Positions 10,772 to 21,772 of a DNA stretch of 64,000 bases are shown piece by piece. Location of the stretch: assembly GCA_037974335.1 (NCBI GenBank), contig CM075729.1, positions 92,418,592 through 92,482,591 on the forward strand, given 5' to 3'. This stretch comes from Prionace glauca (taxonomy: Eukaryota; Chordata; Chondrichthyes; Carcharhiniformes; Carcharhinidae). Both the position numbers and the translations under genes were made by a program. Each line of letters opens with the position of its first letter. Positions within the stretch are counted from its first letter, which is position 1. A model generated the notes under the pieces. That model made no database searches. It saw nothing but the letters and a program-made list of their open reading frames with translations, and was not told where the DNA came from.

Positions 10772-10982
10772 ACTCTGAGCTTTGCAGTGTCCATCAGGAG
10801 ACTCACGTTAATAAGGGAAGGGATCGGGATCTGCTACCCTAACCACTGGGCACAAACTTGTTCTTAATCATTTGCAAATAATGGCCTAGATCCTTCAACT
10901 CTTATTGTGCTTATTGGAAACTACATCCATCCATGAGATGCTCCCTTGATGCCGACTATATTTCCTAGCCAAAAAATGTGGG
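10772..10982 (-). repeat. Right arm of the unit-1 inverted repeat
   Basis: This arm is complementary to 10009-10219. It is retained in units 2 (about 36614-36826) and 3 (about 61556-61768), where it has no partner. Confidence 0.85.
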
Positions 10983-11027
10983 TAACTCCACACACAAGTT
11001 ACCTTTTTGCTCTCTAATTTGCCCTAT

Positions 11028-11480
11028 TTAATCCTTAGTTATTCTCTTTGCAATGTCCGGCGCTATTGCTTGATGAACAGATATGTCCTGAACTCTATCT
11101 CCAGCTTGAATATCCTCCCACTGCTCTGACACTGATTTACCTTCAAGTTGCTGCTTCCGGTTCATTTTAGCAAATTCCAGTTTAGTGAAATTGGCCTTTT
11201 CCCAATTTAAAACGTTTACTCTTGATCGATCTTTCCCCTTTTCCGTAGCTACTCTAAATCTATTATGATCATTATTACCCAAATGCTCTCTCACTGATAC
11301 ACCTTCCACATGCCCAGTTTCATTCTCTAAAACTGATAAAACTGCCCCTTCTCTTGTTGGGATTGTTCCGTACGGGTTAAAAAAGTTCCCCCGGAATGGA
11401 TTTTCAGAATTCTGCAACGTTGAAACATTGACACTGATTTGATCCCAGTTAATATTCGGGATGTTGAAAGCCTGAAAATG
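11028..11480 (-). mobile_element. CR1-type LINE endonuclease-linker fragment, minus strand
   Basis: The reverse complement reads FNIPNINWDQISVNVS, PTREGAVL, EHLGNNDHNRFRVATEKGKD, SRVNVLNWEKANFTKLEFAK and QQLEGKSVSEQWED, the end of the CR1 endonuclease and its linker to RT. It ends about 40 bp before the C1 splice acceptor. The same fragment precedes C2 (36872-37325) and C3 (61814-62267). Confidence 0.8.
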
Positions 11481-11513
11481 GCAGTGATTAAAATTCCTTC
11501 TCTTCTCTTCCAG

Positions 11514-11842
11514 CACGTGAGAATTCACAACCCACGCTGACCCTGCTGCCCCCCTCCCCGGAGGAGGTCAAGACCAAGGGCACTGCCACCCTGGTGTGCC
11601 TTGCCGATCACTTCTATCCCGATGAGGTGGAGGTGAAGTGGAAGAAGGATGGTGCAGCCATTTCCAACGGGGTTCAGACCAGCAACTACCTGCGAGCTTC
11701 GGACAACACCTACAGCGTCAGCAGCCTGCTGACCCTCTCTGGCTCCGACTGGGAGTCCAACGCTCGCTTCTCCTGTGCCCTCACCCACGTGAGCCTCTCC
11801 TCTCCCCTCAGCAAGAGTGTCAGGAGTTCAGAATGTGCCTAG
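11514..11842 (+). CDS. Immunoglobulin light-chain constant exon, cluster 1
   Basis: The acceptor is CTCTTCTCTTCCAG (ends 11513). With the last base of J the exon encodes 109 residues starting TRENSQPTLTLLPPSPEEVK and ending SVRSSECA, then TAG. It is a complete C1-set Ig domain: Cys29 and Cys88 form the fold disulphide, Trp43 is the core residue, and FYP-DEVEVKWKKDG and the DNTYSVSSLLTL strand are typical. Cys108, next to last, is the expected partner of the heavy chain. The poly(A) signal AATAAA is at 12265-12270. Minus-strand and out-of-frame ORFs over this exon are shadows. The kappa-like class is inferred mainly from the V and RSS features. Confidence 0.95.
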
Positions 11843-12264
11843 AGTGTTAGAGACAGTCCACAGAGGAGACACAACTTGGAATAGAACAGGGGTGAGCTGG
11901 GAGGGCAAAGGTCACTGTCAGCATTGAATTACAACTCTCTTCCTTCTCGGGACTGAGTCTGAGACACTTCTGAGGGTCAGGGGTTAAAGAACATTGTTGG
12001 GATATTGTAGAGGGAGCTTTACTCTGTATTAACCCCATGTTTTTCCTTCACTGGGAGTGTTTGATGGGGATTTGTGATAACAAGTAAAACCTCTCGAAGA
12101 TGCTGAAGACTGTCAGCTGTACAGAAATAATGTGACCCTTTGAAGTATCTGCTTCAGTAAACCAGACCTCCTTCCTGCTCACCCTGCAGTTACAATTGAA
12201 GCTTTCGTCACTGTTTAAAGGGACAGGATTCTCATGTTATTGAGAAAATCTCCACAAGTGTTTT

Positions 12265-12270
12265 AATAAA
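12265..12270 (+). terminator. Poly(A) signal, cluster 1
   Basis: AATAAA lies 423 bp after the C1 stop. Same context in clusters 2 and 3. A second AATAAA follows at about 12353. Confidence 0.75.
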
Positions 12271-12493
12271 CCTCCATTCTCCCTGTGAATTTCTCCAGCT
12301 TCCTCTGGCTGGGCTGTTTATTCAAGTCTTTTTTCTGTCAATGTGTAAAAGGTAATAAACATTAAGAATATTCAGTATATGTCTGGTGAGTGCTTTGGAA
12401 ATGTCCCACCTCCCCATCAGCTGATTGGCTGCATTTCACCAAGTGATTGTCCTGATTGGTTGCTTGGCCTGTCAATCAATGACACACTGAGCA

Positions 12494-12803
12494 GTCTCAC
12501 AACACCAGGTTAAAGTCCAACAGGTTTATTTGGTAACACAAGCCACTCGCTTTCGGAGCGCTGACCCTTCATCAGGGGAGTGGGAATTCTGTTCACAAAC
12601 AGGGCATTTAAAGATACAAACTCAATTTACAATTTTGTCTTTAAATGCCCTGTTTGTGAACAGAATTCCCACTCCCCTGATGAAGGGTCAGCGCTCCGAA
12701 AGCGAGTGGCTTGTGTTACCAAATAAACCTGTTAGACTTTAACCGGATGGTGTGAGACTTCTTACTGTGTTTACCCCAGTCCAACGCTGGCATCTCCACA
12801 TCA
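12494..12803 (+). repeat. 265-bp palindromic element (12494-12758) with 3' extension
   Basis: Two arms of about 115 bp run from GTCTCAC to GTGAGAC and are nearly perfect inverted copies around a short loop (about 12613-12641). The right side continues as 'cttactgtgtttaccccagt' to a 'ccacatcat' end. It has the look of a foldback or MITE-like interspersed element. The family name is not known to me. Confidence 0.8.
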
Positions 12804-13017
12804 TAATCAATGACACATCAGCAGAAGATTGGATTCAAATCCAATGATCAATCATTTGAAAATGATCAGTTTGATCTGGAATCTCTTGAGTGACCAGATT
12901 GAAAACAGGAAAGAAACTGAAAGTTGCTGGGATTAAACCATCACAATCACAATTCTCCATCCCATATTCACCACCTCCCCCTTGACCTTTCCATCTCACG
13001 TGGTCCCACTACTCCCA

Positions 13018-13863
13018 TAGTTTCAACGAGTAACTCTTGGTGATGGACATTGAATTCCCCACCCAGAGTACATTCTGTGTCCTTACCACCCTCAGTGCTT
13101 CCTCCAAGTGGTGTTCAACATGGAGGAGAACTGATTCATCAGCTGAGGGGGGGACGGTCTGTGGTAACCAGAGGAGGTTTCCTTGTCCGTGTTTGACACG
13201 GTACCGAGAGACTACATGGAGTCTGGAATGTTGTTGAGGATTCTCAGGATAACTCCCTCCTGACTGTATCCCACTGTGCCTTCTGTGCTGGAAGATTGGA
13301 GGTAGTGAACACGGTTCACCATTTTCTCCCGTCTCAGTAACAAACATCCAGCTGCTCGAACTGGTACAGTAAAACGGTATTGACCGTTTCCTGGTGTCAG
13401 GTGTAGTGAGTGAGAGGGAAAAATTTAAACTGGGGACTCAAAATGTCACTCAGTGAATTTTTCTAATAATTAGAAAGGTGAAAATGAATTAATTTGCTGC
13501 AAATCATTAAAGCTTTCATCCAGGAGAGAGAGAGAGAGAGGAGAGAAAGACAGAAGCAGAGAGAGAGGGAGAGAGTCAGAGAGAGAGAGAGACCGAGTGG
13601 GTTCCCCTCGGGGGGTTCCTGAGCAGTGACAGGCAGGAACTGAGGAAATGGAAGTTTCAGCCCTTTACATTGTCCCTGTCAGTGTCAGTCTCCAAGATTC
13701 CTCCCACACCCCCCCCCCCTCCACTGCTAGTGTTTTTATTAGTTTTGAGTCTGAAAGTTTAATGTTGTTCAGATAATTGTTCCCGTCTCAGTAACAAATA
13801 TTCCGCTGCTTCTTTCACTTCCTCTGTTGGTTACATTTCAATCTTCCAATCTGACAGTCTTTG
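13018..13863 (-). mobile_element. EN-RT LINE 5' region fragment, minus strand
   Basis: 13018-13358 is the inverted copy of 21830-22162, and 13809-13863 is the inverted copy of 21773-21825. Between them are unrelated sequence and a GA microsatellite (about 13525-13595). No intact ORF. Counterparts are 38875-39712 and 63820 to the window end. Confidence 0.75.
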
Positions 13864-14899
13864 GGAAAATATTTCAAAATATATATCCCCCCATCCATAT
13901 TTTCAAATATTTTCCCAAATTTTTGACTGTCGGGTTTTTAGTTCCTGCCATTATAATTTTGACATTATCTTCCAAAGGGAATTCCTCTAATTCTGTGCAA
14001 TGTTCAGATGAAAAGGAGAAAGAAAGGATCCAAGGCTGCTCCAGAGGCAGATTAGCTGCACCCAACATTGTCCATGTAAATCCCATTCATAAGTAGGGAC
14101 ACATCTGCCATGGAATGTGAGTCATGATGTGTTCTGTGTCGATATGCGCTGTGTTCTATGTCGAATGTGAGAGCAGAGTTGCCAATACAAACTTCTTTTC
14201 ACTATGGTTGATTTCCCAGATTGAATAATCTCCTTGAATCTTATTTCCAACCAAGTTCCACCACGGGGACAATTCTTCCAAGTTCACCACATGAGTGAAC
14301 ATTTGAGCACCTGGTTCATGGCTCCAGGGACATCCAGGTCACTAATTGCTCACTAGGACACTGTAGTTTCATTACCTTTCCCATAGATAATTAGGCAGTA
14401 CAAAGAAGATGCTACGTTATTTTCAGTTTGCAAGATTCTCCCAAGTCCATCCTCCCCCACATCCTCCCCCACCCCCCTGCTCTCTCTGCTGTTTTTCTCT
14501 TTCACTCCCGGCTGCTCTGTTTCAGGTTGTTTTCTAACTGCGCATGTGCAGTTCAGAGCTCCGATCGTTCCGGCAGTGCTAAGCCCCGCCCACAGCACGG
14601 ATCGGATTGAAGCCGGTAAGAAGCGTATGGGCTCGCTGCACAGACGATTCCGGGCTGGGATCCGTATTACACCCGGATCCGGCCCTTCGGCTCCGACTGG
14701 TAAAATCGGGCCCAGAGTGAACTCTTTGCAACAAGAGCTTAAACTTTCAGATTGCTGAATCCATTCCCCCCTCGAGCAGAATGCACCTTGTGTTTTTATT
14801 TCCAGAGAACCACAAATGGAACAAGATTGGCAGCAACGTTAAGACTCTGAGAATTGATCTGAAGGTTTTTATTCCCACGGCATGGTCATGGTTTAGAAC
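13864..14899. other. Intercluster DNA, no gene recognised
   Basis: AT-rich at first, then a GC-richer stretch at 14430-14720 that looks like an interspersed repeat (actgcgcatgtgcagttc) but whose family I cannot name. Short ORFs here recur in unit 2 only because the whole unit is duplicated. Unit 2 lacks about 50 bp near 14115-14165. Confidence 0.5.
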
Positions 14900-15222
14900 C
14901 AGGTGGCACAGTGGTTAGCACTGCTGTCTCACAGCTCCAGGGACCTGGGTTCGATTCCCGGTTTGGGTCACTGTGAAGTTTGCACATTCTTCCCGTGTCT
15001 GCGTGGGTTTCCTTTGGGTGCTCCGGATTCCTCCCATCGTCAAAGATGTGTGGGTTAGGTTGATTAGCCATGTTAAATTGTCCCTTCGTGTCCCAGGATG
15101 TGGAGGTTAAAGAGATTAGTGAGGTAAATGTCTGGGGTCGTAGGGATAGGACCTGGGATAGGATTGTTGATGGTGTAGATTCGATGGGCTGAATGGACTC
15201 CTTCTGCACGATAGGGATTCTA
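14900..15222 (+). mobile_element. Full-length tRNA-type shark SINE (HE1-like)
   Basis: The head carries box A (GTGGCACAGTGGTTAGCAC) and box B (GGGTTCGATTCCC) of a tRNA-derived Pol III promoter. The body has 'gcgtgggtttcctttgggtg', 'aagatgtgtgggttaggtt', and the 3' end 'gatgggctgaatggactcct'. The unit-2 copy is 40699-41021. Confidence 0.85.
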
Positions 15223-16400
15223 TGGAAAATGATTTAACCCCTTCAGGACCACTGTTATTTTCTACTTGGGGACAGGAGATCTGATATGGACACACTGTTC
15301 AATGAGAATCTGACCTTTCAGCAAGTGACCTTTGAGATACAAAGATGTTCTCTAAGATAAAGAATATGTGTTGATAAACATGTGGCACTTTCAATCTGGA
15401 TACAAAGATACACATCAGGAAGAGGGAGTTTCAATTTTGATATTGGAAATTATAATTCTTACAAAGTTTAAAGATTTGAGCTGTGGATCCTGATAATGTT
15501 CTCAACAGGAAATGTTTATTTTAGACGGTTTGACAATTGACACAAATCCAAATGCTGAAAGCTTCTGTGCTGAAAGAAGAGTTTAAAATGTGTTTGTCTC
15601 TTCCCAAAATATAAACCCGAAAGTTTGATGGATGCAATTTGTGTCAAGACCCACACTGATGTTAAATGTGAGAGGATCTCAAAGCTCAGAATGGGAACAT
15701 GGAACACTGGTTCTTAGTGGTGTAGATTTTCACTTTGGTATCCTGTGAGAAAAGTGTGTGAACCAGGGAGAAATAGTCTTTGTGTGAACAATTAATACAG
15801 AATATTCATTCATGTAAAAAGAAAACAAAACACACAAACTCTATAATACACGACAATGCATTTAACTATATGCATTAACTGAGGGCTAGACACACACACT
15901 GTTACATGAAGCTAACCCTTTGTTCTCAATCACCTATGTTCCCTGAACATTGAGATTTCCCTTTGTTCCAAAACAATATCCAATATTATGTAACTCTGAG
16001 CGAAATCCAGTGAATAATTATCACACACAGGTTATATGGCAGCATTTGGGATCCCTGACTCCTTTACGGTGACAAACTCTCATCGTGTGGGTCAGACCCT
16101 CACTGGTTATGTATTCAGTCCAAGGTGGGACACAATGTTAAACATCGACACTACCCCAGACCCAATGTCTCGGGTTGCGGTGGAGAGAACCCTGACCACA
16201 ACCAGAAAGTTTGTGGAACAAAACAATCGAACAATCCCAAGGGGAAGGGGGCAGGTGAACCTGGTCACAGGAAAGACTAGGAAACTGGAGGATTCAGTGA
16301 GAAATGGGGGGGAGATGGTGAGAATGCAGAATAAATGGAGGGAAGTAGGGAGGGTGACAGCAGCTGGTGAAACTGTTCCAGTTGAATAGTTAGTCTGTGT
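15223..16400. other. Intercluster DNA, nothing recognised
   Basis: AT-rich non-repetitive-looking sequence. A 117-codon ORF at 16036-16389 has no recognisable domain and is not called. Confidence 0.5.
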
Positions 16401-16429
16401 ATTTGATGTTATCAGAGACTGTTGCTGTC

Positions 16430-18420
16430 CAAAGTGGTACAGATGCTGATTGTAATAACTGGAGGAGACTGGATTTGGAAATAACAAAGTAAAGGCTTTA
16501 TTGATGAGAAGAACTATTTACAATGTTAAATTTACAATTTAACAACACAACCACACAGGTCAACTCCCAACAACATCCTGACCCCAACTGAAGCCTCCAG
16601 CCCCAGGAATGATCGCCCTCACTCCCGATTGGCCCAGGTTCACATCCTCACACTCCATTGGCTCTGGCCTGGTCATGTGACCTGTGAAGGACTGCCCCTT
16701 AAAGGGACCAGGCTCACACACTCCTTCCCCTGTAACATCTTGGACTCCCTGTGATAAAACAAAAACTACAACAGTTAACACACAGGCAGAGAAACAACAA
16801 TATTACAGAAGGGACACCAGGGAAAGACAGTTCATAATGTCAGCTGGTCCAGAGATTTCTGGAACCTTGTGGAACACTGCAACTCTATCAGGGGCACTTC
16901 AGCAGCCATCGATACAGGATCCACTGATGGGGTGGATGTACTAACCACCTCTGGAGCTAGTCCCTGGACGGCCCATTCCTCAGCCTCATCCACCCAAGCC
17001 AGACGCTGCCTTGGCCTCACCATGGACATGGAACTGTCTTGTTCAGAGCTGGTACACACAAACTGGATGTGGGGTCTAATTGCTCATCTCCTGGAACTGG
17101 CTCTACTCTCTTGCGTAGGTAACCAACATGCTTCTAACACGACGGTCATATCTCCCACGAATATGTTCCTTAACTCCACAGCCCTGTGTCTCCCCCAAAT
17201 ATGAGACTGGTCCCGTCTTCTCCACAACTCTCCCTGGCACCCAGGCAGGTCCACCATCCAAATTCCCTCTCAACATGAGGTTGCCATCATTAAACAATCT
17301 GTCCCCTTTCTGAGAGTCACGATACCCTTTCTGAGAGGATTGCTGAGCCTCCACCCTCTCCGACAAATTTGGGAACATTAAATCTAAACAGGTACACAGG
17401 CACCGACCCATTAACAACTCTGCAGGCATGACCCCGACCTGACCCCAGTGATGGTGTGAGGTGTAGTGTTATAGGACAGCAAATAACTGGCCAATCACAA
17501 TGGCAGCGGTCCATGAACCTGCTTCACATGGAGCCTTGAACATCGGCATGGCTCACTCCACCAACCCATTTGAGGCAGGATGGTCGGGGACTGACCTGAC
17601 ATGACAAATGTCATTAGACTTGACCAAAGTCTGAAATTCATCAGTGTGAATGCTGCTCCGTTGTCTGATAGCAACACTTCAGGAAGACCATGGATCACAA
17701 AGATCTGCCTCAGTTTATCAATGGTAAATGGAGGCTGTGATGGGTCTCATGAGCTGATCGTCCAGCCACTTGGAATGGGCATCCACTAACACCAGGAACA
17801 TCTGTCCAAATCCTACATGAAGCCGTGACCAAGGGACCATGTGAGGTGGAGGTAACGCTTGCTGAGTCGGACAACTCTCACACTGCCCAACCATTTGTTC
17901 AATGTCTCTGTCAATGCCAGGCCACCAGACATAACTACTGGCCAACACTTTCATTCTGCTCTGGTCAGGATGGGCATCATGTAACTGTTGGAGCAGTGGC
18001 CATGCCCGGTGGGTAGTATGTTGACACAGACCACCCCCACAATAGCACCCCATCTTCACAGGATATCTGGTCCCTGCAATGTAAATACAGTTTCATTTGC
18101 TCTGCCTTGTCGAAGTGCCACCCGGTCAGTACCATTTTCTTGCCCTTTGCTAACACCAGCTCCCTGTCTGTCCACATCTGAATGTGGGCTGCTGAGACAG
18201 GCAGTGTGTCCAAATAACACAGAGCCAATACTATCTCCTGTGGAACAGGCGGTGACGGTGTGGTCTGTGGTAGCAGCAGGCAGCTCAATGCATCTGTATT
18301 TGAGATCTGTGTTCCCGGCCCATGCTGGAAGGTTTAGCTGTTTAGTGCCAGCATCAATGCCCATCTCTGCACCCTGGCAGAGGCAATAGGTGGCACTGGC
18401 TTAATGTCCTGGAAAAGCCC
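16430..18420 (-). mobile_element. Ty3/Gypsy-type LTR retrotransposon fossil, minus strand
   Basis: An LTR-like end lies at about 16440-16737 (starts TGTTAC on the minus strand and carries a poly(A)-type signal). Inward of it are remains of an integrase region, with the zinc-finger pattern and a WWPGID-type block at about 17720-18060. The rest of pol, gag and the far LTR are not seen. It is broken in many places and looks old. An equal copy at 42235-44212 shows that it predates the duplication of the units. Confidence 0.75.
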
Positions 18421-18469
18421 CAACAATGGCTTATGGTCTGACACGATGGTGAAATGCTGCCCAACCCAA

Positions 18470-18690
18470 TATCAATCTGTACTAATTCCTTTTACCAGCA
18501 CTTGGTCCATAGCTACTGTGCCTTGGGGATTGAAATGCTTGTCCAGATGCTTCTTAAATGTAGCGAGAGTTCCTGCCTCCATCACCCTCTCAGGCAGCAC
18601 ATTCCATATTTCCACCATTCTCTAGGTCAAAAATTCTTTCTCAGATCTTCTCTTAACCACTTCCTCCTCACCTTAAACCTGTGCCCTATG
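18470..18690 (-). mobile_element. LINE 3'-end fragment, minus strand
   Basis: The reverse complement reads as the degraded LINE C-terminus (W-N-V-L-P-E-R-V-M-E-A-G-T-L-like, then FKKHLDKHF). Positions 18690-19100 resemble a common shark interspersed sequence but carry no clear domain. The unit-2 copy is 44262-44480. Confidence 0.6.
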
Positions 18691-19104
18691 TTCCCTGGAA
18701 TGTCGAGATTCCAGTCCTGTCCTTCTTTCAACCATATCTCAGTGATTACAACAATCTCATATTTCCACGTGCTGACCAACTCTCTAAGTTCATCTGCCTG
18801 ATCAGACAGGCTCCTTGTATTAAAATAGATGCTGCTTAGCCTTCCAACCCTCCCATGTGCCTTATCAAGCCCAAGTCTTCTCTGCCTGCTGGACTGACTG
18901 AGTTTTCCTTCTATATCTGACTGAACCTCACTCCTAACTGTACATCTGCTGTGTGTTCACCCCCCTGCAAAGTACGGAGAGGCGTCACAAGGATTCCGAA
19001 TGGTTTGCTCAGGTCAAAGTGCATGAGCAATGACGATGATTGTAAAGCTGGTTTGACTTTTACTAAAGTTTCTTTCTGCGTCTCCCCACAATTCCATCGC
19101 TGAT

Positions 19105-19500
19105 GTTTGTTTAGAAGCTGGTGTGGGGTGGTGGAGGGGGGGGTGGGGTGCAGAATTGTTGCTGAGTTCAGCAGGAACCTTCGAATTGAGGAAGCCACTG
19201 GGAAGCTGGTGATCGGGGAGTGGGCCGACAAGTGGGGGGATGGTGAGGGGTGGGGGGAAGCCATTCGGTTGGGGAAGGGAGGAGGGGTGGGGGTCGGTAT
19301 CGGTGATTGGAGGGAGACTTGTGGAAGACATCAGGGGCTGGCAACTGGGCAAAGGGAGGTAGTGTTGGGCATGGGGAGTCGGGGCTGGTGACTGGGGGGG
19401 GAGGTTGGGAGGGGAGGCCAGTCGATTAAGGAAAGTGAGATGGGGGTTGGGGGGGTTGTGGTCAGGGCCTGTGATCGGGGGAGTGGGGAATTAGGTTGGG
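19105..19500. repeat. G-rich low-complexity tract on the + strand
   Basis: About 400 bp with many runs of 3-8 G on the + strand and few C. The unit-2 copy (44905-45295) differs in the length of several G runs. Positions 19600-19700 then resemble an interspersed repeat also seen near 10245. Confidence 0.8.
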
Positions 19501-19909
19501 GAAGACATCACAAGGCAGGGATGTGGGAGTGCTGATCCTGGCCTCACGGGTGGGATTAACCCCGTCCTTTGGGGCAAATCCTGGCAGATTTTGTGAAATA
19601 CCGAGTGCCGGCATTTCAACTAAATACGCCCAGAAAACGGTGGGAAAATGTCCTGTTTTCCTGCCGCAACGGGCTCTTAGTTTTTTAGGAAATTTTTGAG
19701 AAAATAATGGACAAAGTATATGTTGGACATGACCCACAAATAACACTCTGTCTACCTTCAACTCATTGTTTAACCTCCAGTCCACCTCCTTTTCCAATCC
19801 AGGTGTTTCTGTCAATGAGTCAGATAGATCGACAGCACAGGAGGAGGCCATTCAGCTTCTCATGTCTGTACTAGCTGTTTTACTAGAGTCATACACAGCT
19901 AACAGCTCA

Positions 19910-20420
19910 GTTTAATGTGTGTTGTGGGAAACTCACTGGAATGTGTTATTAGAGACAGAACGAGTGAGAAACATGAACTGATCAGAGAGAATCAACGCGG
20001 ATTTCAAAAGAGTCAAACATGTTCAACTAAGCTGCTTACATTTGTTAGTGAGCCACTAATGTGCTCGATAAGGGAATGTCTCTGGATGTTATTTCTTTGT
20101 ATTTCCAGAAGACATTTGGGAAGGTGTCACACGAGAGGCTGTGAATAAAAATGGAAGCGTATGGAATTAGAGGAAAGCTTTTGCCATGGATAAGGAATTG
20201 GTTCGGAGATAGGAGACAGAGAGTAGGGATAGTGTGTGTGTTTTCCAATCAGCAAGCTGTGAATAGTGATGTCCCCAGGGATCTGTGCTGAAGCCTCAGC
20301 TTTTCACTATATTTGTCAATGACTTGGAGGAAGGAATAGAGAGTCACATATCCAAGATTACTGAGCACACTAAATTAGGCAGCTTGGAGGAGGTTACAGA
20401 GATAGGGAGGGTGTAGGATA
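19910..20420 (+). mobile_element. CR1-type LINE RT fragment, decayed
   Basis: Frames read as RT pieces: ENQRGFQKSQTCSTKLL, then a decayed D-F-Q-K-T-F-G-K-V-like stretch, a W-IRNWFGDRRQRVGI motif and FVNDLEE near 20310. Positions 20480-20615 look like a different interspersed repeat. The unit-2 copy is 45700-46210. Confidence 0.65.
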
Positions 20421-20617
20421 GGGAGGGATTTGAGAGGCAGAATGAGAATGTTAAAATCAGGGCATTGCTGGACTGGGGGTCAGTGTAGGTCAGTGAGAAC
20501 AGGGGGTGGCGGGTGAACGGGATTGGGTGTGAGTTCAGATCCGAGCAGCAGAGTTCTGGGTGAGTTGATGATTACGGAGGGTGGGAGGTGTGAGGTCGGC
20601 CAGGACAGTATTGGAAT

Positions 20618-21389
20618 AGTAATGAAGGGGACAGATTGAGTAAATGGTGGTAAGCTTTTTCCGCTATTAGAAATGGATAGAACGAGGGGTCACGGGCTTA
20701 GGGTGAGGGGGGCTAGATATAAGACTAATATTTGAGGGTAGTTTTTCACACAAAGGGTAGTGGGGATGTGGAATGCACTGCCGAGTAAGGTGGTGGAAGC
20801 AGGCACACTAGAGTTGTTCAAGAGTCACTTGGACAGCCACATGAGCGGTCTACATATAGGGGGATATAGCAGGCCTTACTAAGCATTGTAGGCTTGGGGT
20901 TCAGTTTTAGCCTCAGGGATATAGAGTCTTTTAATAATGAAATTTTTATCCACAGGCATTTAAGTCCAGCAAGGGGCATGCGGGCAGTAGGTTGTGGTGG
21001 GCTGCTCTTGGATATTGCTTCGGGAGTTGCCTACTGCTTCATGTCGTTGGTATGCGTAAAAAGGACCATCTCGAGGGCATCATGACAGCTCAGAGGCTAT
21101 CTCTGTTGCTGTGCGGACACATGGATTTGGGCCTGTGTCCGTGGGAGTTTGCGCGTTCTCCCCATGGTTGCGTGGGTTTCCTCCGGGTGCTCCGGTTTCC
21201 TCCCACATCCCAAAAATGTGCTTTTAGGCTGATTGATTGGGTAACAAATTGTCCCTATATTGGACCTCCCTGATCCTCATACATTAGGCATAGACTAAAA
21301 TCATGAATAGGTCACTGACCATGGGACGGCGGCGCGGGCTCGTTGGGCTGAAGGGCCTGTTTCCCGTGCTGTGTTGTTCTTTGTTCTTT
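20618..21389 (+). mobile_element. 5'-truncated LINE whose 3' UTR contains a SINE-like core
   Basis: The C-terminal region (KLFPLLEMDRTRGHGLRVRG, FFTQRVVGMWNALPSKVVEA, LGLFKSHLDSHMSGLH in the unit-2 copy) is followed by about 500 bp of 3' UTR. This includes the HE1-like SINE core (gcgtgggtttcctccgggtg at about 21170), then 'gggctgaagggcctgtttcc' and a TTCTTTG-repeat tail. The unit-1 copy has a TGA in the C-terminal frame near 20733. The unit-2 copy (46412-47180) reads through. Confidence 0.8.
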
Positions 21390-21772
21390 GTAACGTTCAG
21401 AGGGTAACAAAGACACAGACGAGATTTTCAGCAGAAGATGATGCAAGGCGTGGGGATTCAGGAGATGTTACCGAGGTGGAAATAGGTGTTCTGAGTGATG
21501 GAGTGGATGATGTGGTGGGAAACTCATCTCAGGGTCAAATAGGACACCATGGCTGTGGACTGTGTGGTTCAGTGTCAGACACTCCAAAGGGGGAGGGATG
21601 GAGTTTGTATCAGGAGATGAAGACCATGGCTTTGATCTTCCCAATGTGTTTCCCAGTGAGCCTGGCTCCTCAGTCCTGACTGCTCTGAGCTGCTGTTCTT
21701 TTCACTGATTGGACAGTTATTGTTAGAGATTCAGACCACAGCACAAATCCCCAGTGTCAAAAATAACTGCAA

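Noticed and set aside
11525-11788. Minus-strand 87-codon ORF over each C exon
   Set aside because: Antisense shadow of the constant domain.
3679-11842. Assignment to lambda-type light chain
   Set aside because: Lambda-type loci have V-23 and J-12 signals. Here V carries a 12-bp and J a 23-bp spacer, and V residue spacing is kappa-like. A sigma-type chain is less likely because CDR1 and CDR2 have kappa lengths.
16036-16389. 117-codon + strand ORF kept in unit 2 (41837)
   Set aside because: No domain, leader or splice context was recognised. Its conservation is explained by duplication of the whole unit.
19107-19391. Gly-rich ORFs in the G-rich tract
   Set aside because: Low-complexity translation with no start context or conservation beyond the duplication.
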